Source: Trema orientale (Eukaryota > Streptophyta > Magnoliopsida > Rosales > Cannabaceae). From it: a stretch of DNA of 64,000 bases. The position numbers and the translations under genes are program-made. The stretch covers positions 21,600 to 85,599 of the forward strand of contig JXTC01000278.1 in the NCBI GenBank assembly GCA_002914845.1. The letters are read 5' to 3'. Below the pieces are notes generated by a model. That model saw only the letters and a program-made list of their open reading frames with translations. It was not told the origin of the DNA and searched no databases. Shown here in pieces: positions 61,011 through 64,000 of the stretch. Within the stretch, counting starts at the first letter, position 1; each line of letters opens with the position of its first letter.

Positions 61011-63250
61011 ACAACAAAATTAAAGTATAAGAAAAATCCACAATGAATAGTACTTTGAATGGAATTTATCACCACATTTTCAACATTCCATTTTAATTTG
61101 CAGCTTAAGAATATACTAATATCTATCCAAACAGCCAGTTCCTGGGAATACCAATGAAATGATGCTCAAGTTACAAGAATATTTGTTTAGTTAATGTGGT
61201 ACACAACTTGGTGTAAAAGCAAGATATATATCCATGAGAACACCTATATTATATATGTACTATTTTATATAATATTAAAGAAAAAGCCTAATGGGTACGT
61301 AATACTCTAATTGGGAAAGATCATAACTAAACATATTAACTAGAATTGAATAATATATGTGTTTGATTTTTAGTTAGTGACTCCAGATTCGCACATGGAA
61401 TCCAAAATGGCACTTTGCTTGCACTGCAATAGCATATTCTTTCCTTTGGTTTCTCTCTAATGGTCCAGGTACGTAGCATATTCATGCGCGCACACAACAG
61501 TACTACTGACTCCTCAAGAATGCACTGATTCTTTTTCTCTTTTCAAATCACTGTATTGGTCTTATGTAATTATATATGTAGCTACATATTTACATGTAAA
61601 TCTATAATTTATTAAAAAAAAAAAACAATGACGATAAATACATTAAGCGGATTAGTAGTTCTTCTCAATGAGTATTTCTAAATCAAACAAACCTCTCCGA
61701 GCTGTAAATTATAACATAATGAGTGGTGCTTATTGCTTATCACAATTTTAATGTAGCAAAGAAATGGACAGTCGTATGGATCCATTTTGTTTCTGATTTG
61801 AAATTAGGAACAAAAATCAAATATAAATAGGACGGTGCCTCTAATATTATTTTCTTTTTTTTTTCAAAAAAAATTTTTTTAAAAAAAAAATCAATTAAAA
61901 TTGAGGGATAATGACGTAGAAATACCATGACTTTTACTTTTTTGCAAAACAATATTGACTTTTAAATTCTTGCAAATTAATATCTCGATTTCTGAAAACC
62001 GGTAAATTAATACCCTTATACTTGCAATTCCTGCAAATTAATGACTTTTGAATTCTACAAAATTGTATCATTAGCAAGTTTAAAGATACAAATACTCCTC
62101 ATTAACTTATTAAAAACTTTGAATATTAATATATTACATAAAATATTTTGTAATTACTTTTTTTTTTGGGTTAATTGTAAAAAAATATAAATTGAGTGAT
62201 TTTTGTTAATTTTTTGAAATTATTTTCAATAAATTTTAAGTGTCTGACAATAGAAATAAGATACTTCGATTTTGATTCCATGTTTAGCGAAGAATTTTAT
62301 GATCAATTTATACACATATGGTAGACATTTATAAAAAATTATAAAGATAGAGGTATAATTTTGTATGAGCCAAAAATATGATTAAAACTACAAAAAAGGC
62401 CTTAATTAAAAATATATATACATATATATATTTCAATTAATTCTTTTTATCTCTCATTCCAATTATTTATTTTTCTTTTTTAAATGAAAAGTTAAATAAA
62501 TTAATTATAAAATATTTTTTGGAAATTTTAATTGTGTTTAATTAGTTTTTTATTAAGTTAATTACGAGTAGTTAGTAGTAAAATGATGATTTAATTGAGT
62601 ATCGCTCATATACAAATTCGCAGAAATTTTAAATATCATAATATTAATTTGCTAGAATTTCAAAACCTGACTTTTGAAATTTGAAAGATTTCATAAGTGA
62701 GTACATTAATTTGCAAGAATATTTCAGAAATTAGGATTTTTTTTTTAAGAAAAATTAAAAATTAGAGTGTTTTATGTCAGTATCCCTACTGAGCATCACC
62801 GCAAATGTTCAGTGTGTGATGTATGTCTCCGGCAAATGAAGTGATTTTTTTAGTTGGACTAATCCAAAGCCATATTGTAGTACTACTACTACATCTATTA
62901 TTTCCTCCTATAATTCTTCTGAACATTTTCTTATCTCTCTCTTTTCTAAACTTTTGAATGTTCCAATTTTCAGGTTGAAGAAAAGAACAAGCTAGCTACA
63001 GTTTGGAATAAACCCATTAAAAAATTTCCCCAGATTTCTTGAGTTTCATGCACGAAACCCAAAAGGTGAAAGATAATAAAGTGTTAGATAAAATCGCATA
63101 TAAAAAATAAAAGCACAAAAGCACCATACATACATTTTTCCATATATATAGGTACATATTTGTTTCAGTTATCTTCAACCTCATTCTTTCTAAACTATAC
63201 TTGAAAAAAAACACACACACACACACACACCAAACCCCAATTTTCATATA
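61010..63250. other. Intergenic and NHL promoter; AT-rich
   Basis: No gene is seen before the NHL start. A MITE-like stretch is listed separately (61904-62787). Close to the NHL gene there is a TATATATA at about 63142 and a CA microsatellite in the presumed leader at about 63208-63230. Confidence 0.45.
61904..62787. mobile_element. MITE-like element, about 0.88 kb
   Basis: Left end AGGGATAATGACGTAGAAAT and inverted right end AGGGATACTGACATAAAAC. The interior is AT-rich with repeated TTTTGAAATTC and GCAAATTAAT blocks. No target duplication was confirmed. Confidence 0.5.
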
Positions 63251-63865
63251 ATGGCACCAACGCAGCAGCCCCAACAAACGACAGTCACTAAGCCCCCACG
63301 ACAGCGGCCCCACATTCTTCGTTGGGTGGCTACGTTTTTTCTAGCCCTGATTGTCCTTGTGGGCATAGCCGTGCTCATAATCTGGCTCGTCATCAAGCCC
63401 AAACGGCTCGTCTTCAGCGTCGAAGATGGTTCGGTCCACAACTTCAACATCTCAAACGACAACCATCTAAACGCGTCCTTCAACTTTGTCGTTCGGTCGT
63501 ACAACCCCAACTCCAGAGTCTCCATCTACTATGACTCCATCGAGTCCCGAGTCGACTACGACGACCAAACCCTTGCGTTTAATGTGGTGGACCCATTCTT
63601 TCAGCCTCATAGGAACGTGACTCGGCTTCAAGTCAAGCTGGCGGCTCAGTCGACGGCTCTGTTGGGCTCGGTCTCGAAGGACATTAAGATGGAGAAGTCG
63701 TCGGGTGAGATGGAGCTGGATCTTTGGCTCAAGGCTAGGATAAGGTTTAAGGTTGGAGCTTGGAAGTCGTCTCATCGGACATTAAGGGTTTCATGTTCCC
63801 CTGTTGTTGTCCACTTCTCTAGGCCCAAGGCTTTCAACAGGGCTTTATGCGACGTAGAACTTTGA
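63251..63865 (+). CDS. NDR1/HIN1-like (NHL) membrane protein, LEA_2 family
   Basis: Single-exon gene of 204 residues, the usual size for NHL proteins, which sit at the plasma membrane and are linked to defence and cold or drought responses. The N-terminal 24 residues are Pro/Gln/Arg-rich and probably cytosolic. One transmembrane segment covers about residues 25-48 (WVATFFLALIVLVGIAVLII). The LEA_2 domain follows (about 75-180), with the family's NPN motif in VRSYNPNSRVSIYYDSIES (NPN at 85-87). Several Asn-x-Ser/Thr sites lie in the presumed outer part (NIS, NAS, NVT). The start ATG at 63251 follows a CA-rich leader. The gene ends about 135 bp before the window edge. No defects were seen. The nearest named type (NHL3 or YLS9 class) cannot be fixed from sequence alone. 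Confidence 0.93.
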   Translation: MAPTQQPQQTTVTKPPRQRPHILRWVATFFLALIVLVGIAVLIIWLVIKPKRLVFSVEDGSVHNFNISNDNHLNASFNFVVRSYNPNSRVSIYYDSIESRVDYDDQTLAFNVVDPFFQPHRNVTRLQVKLAAQSTALLGSVSKDIKMEKSSGEMELDLWLKARIRFKVGAWKSSHRTLRVSCSPVVVHFSRPKAFNRALCDVEL

Positions 63866-64000
63866 TTTGAGCTTTGTTTTCGTGAAAATACTAATAGCAG
63901 TATGAGACATGAGACCCATATATGCAACTCATGAATTGTTTTAGGCAATGGTTGAGCTCAACAATTATGCTTGATTTATGTTTCCCTGTTAAGTAGCTCT

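Noticed and set aside
1-64000. CRISPR arrays, operons, rRNA or tRNA genes
   Set aside because: None seen; the window is plant nuclear DNA and the repeats are tandem or transposon-derived.

Overview
This is a draft plant nuclear genome window. The intergenic DNA is AT-rich, genes have GT-AG introns, transposons are abundant, and there is one assembly N at 50578. The gene content (F-box/FBA genes resembling the Rosaceae S-locus F-box-like class, IDM1-like PHD/GNAT, CKS, GeBP, NHL) points to a woody eudicot, probably Rosales. The species call is an inference. All exon models come from reading splice sites and protein similarity by eye; there is no transcript evidence.

Layout, 1-24.5 kb: a cluster of five related F-box copies on both strands. 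Two look intact (copy A, 1215-2673 minus; copy D, 17337-19071 plus). Each has a short first coding exon that joins, in frame, to the F-box exon. Three are broken (copy B, 11738-13059 minus; copy C, 20371-21172 plus, fused behind a foreign transit-peptide-like start; copy E, 23980-24516 plus, truncated). Between A and B lies a 6.75-kb Mutator-like element (2864-9610) with about 50-bp terminal inverted repeats and a perfect 9-bp target duplication. It carries intron-containing fragments of at least two host genes, ASF1 and an ARM-repeat gene, so it has the structure of a Pack-MULE. A 691-bp hAT-type element with an 8-bp target duplication sits behind copy C. A 1.3-kb degenerate AT-rich repeat array lies at 14.9-16.2 kb.

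24.6-45 kb is gene-dense. It holds a ten-exon organellar tRNA 2-thiouridylase (MnmA type), a dead BAHD acyltransferase, a GeBP/DUF573 regulator with a possible divergent partner, a three-exon CKS cell-cycle gene, and an 18-exon PHD-finger/GNAT chromatin gene. The last exon of the PHD gene appears to be shifted by one missing base.

45-57 kb is repeat-dominated. It contains a 131-bp tandem triplication, an isolated GC-rich island with five CACGTG boxes, a 1.6-kb near-identical direct duplication either side of the single N (very likely two unmerged alleles), a long-inverted-repeat element, and a degenerate element carrying a Ulp1/C48 peptidase fragment inside a minisatellite.

57.7-58.2 kb holds the most interesting non-coding signal: a miR399 target-mimic site on the minus strand with a TATA box and a PHR1-binding (P1BS) palindrome in the expected places. 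This is a candidate IPS1/At4-type phosphate-starvation RNA. The window ends with more repeats and an intact NHL (NDR1/HIN1-like) gene at 63251-63865.
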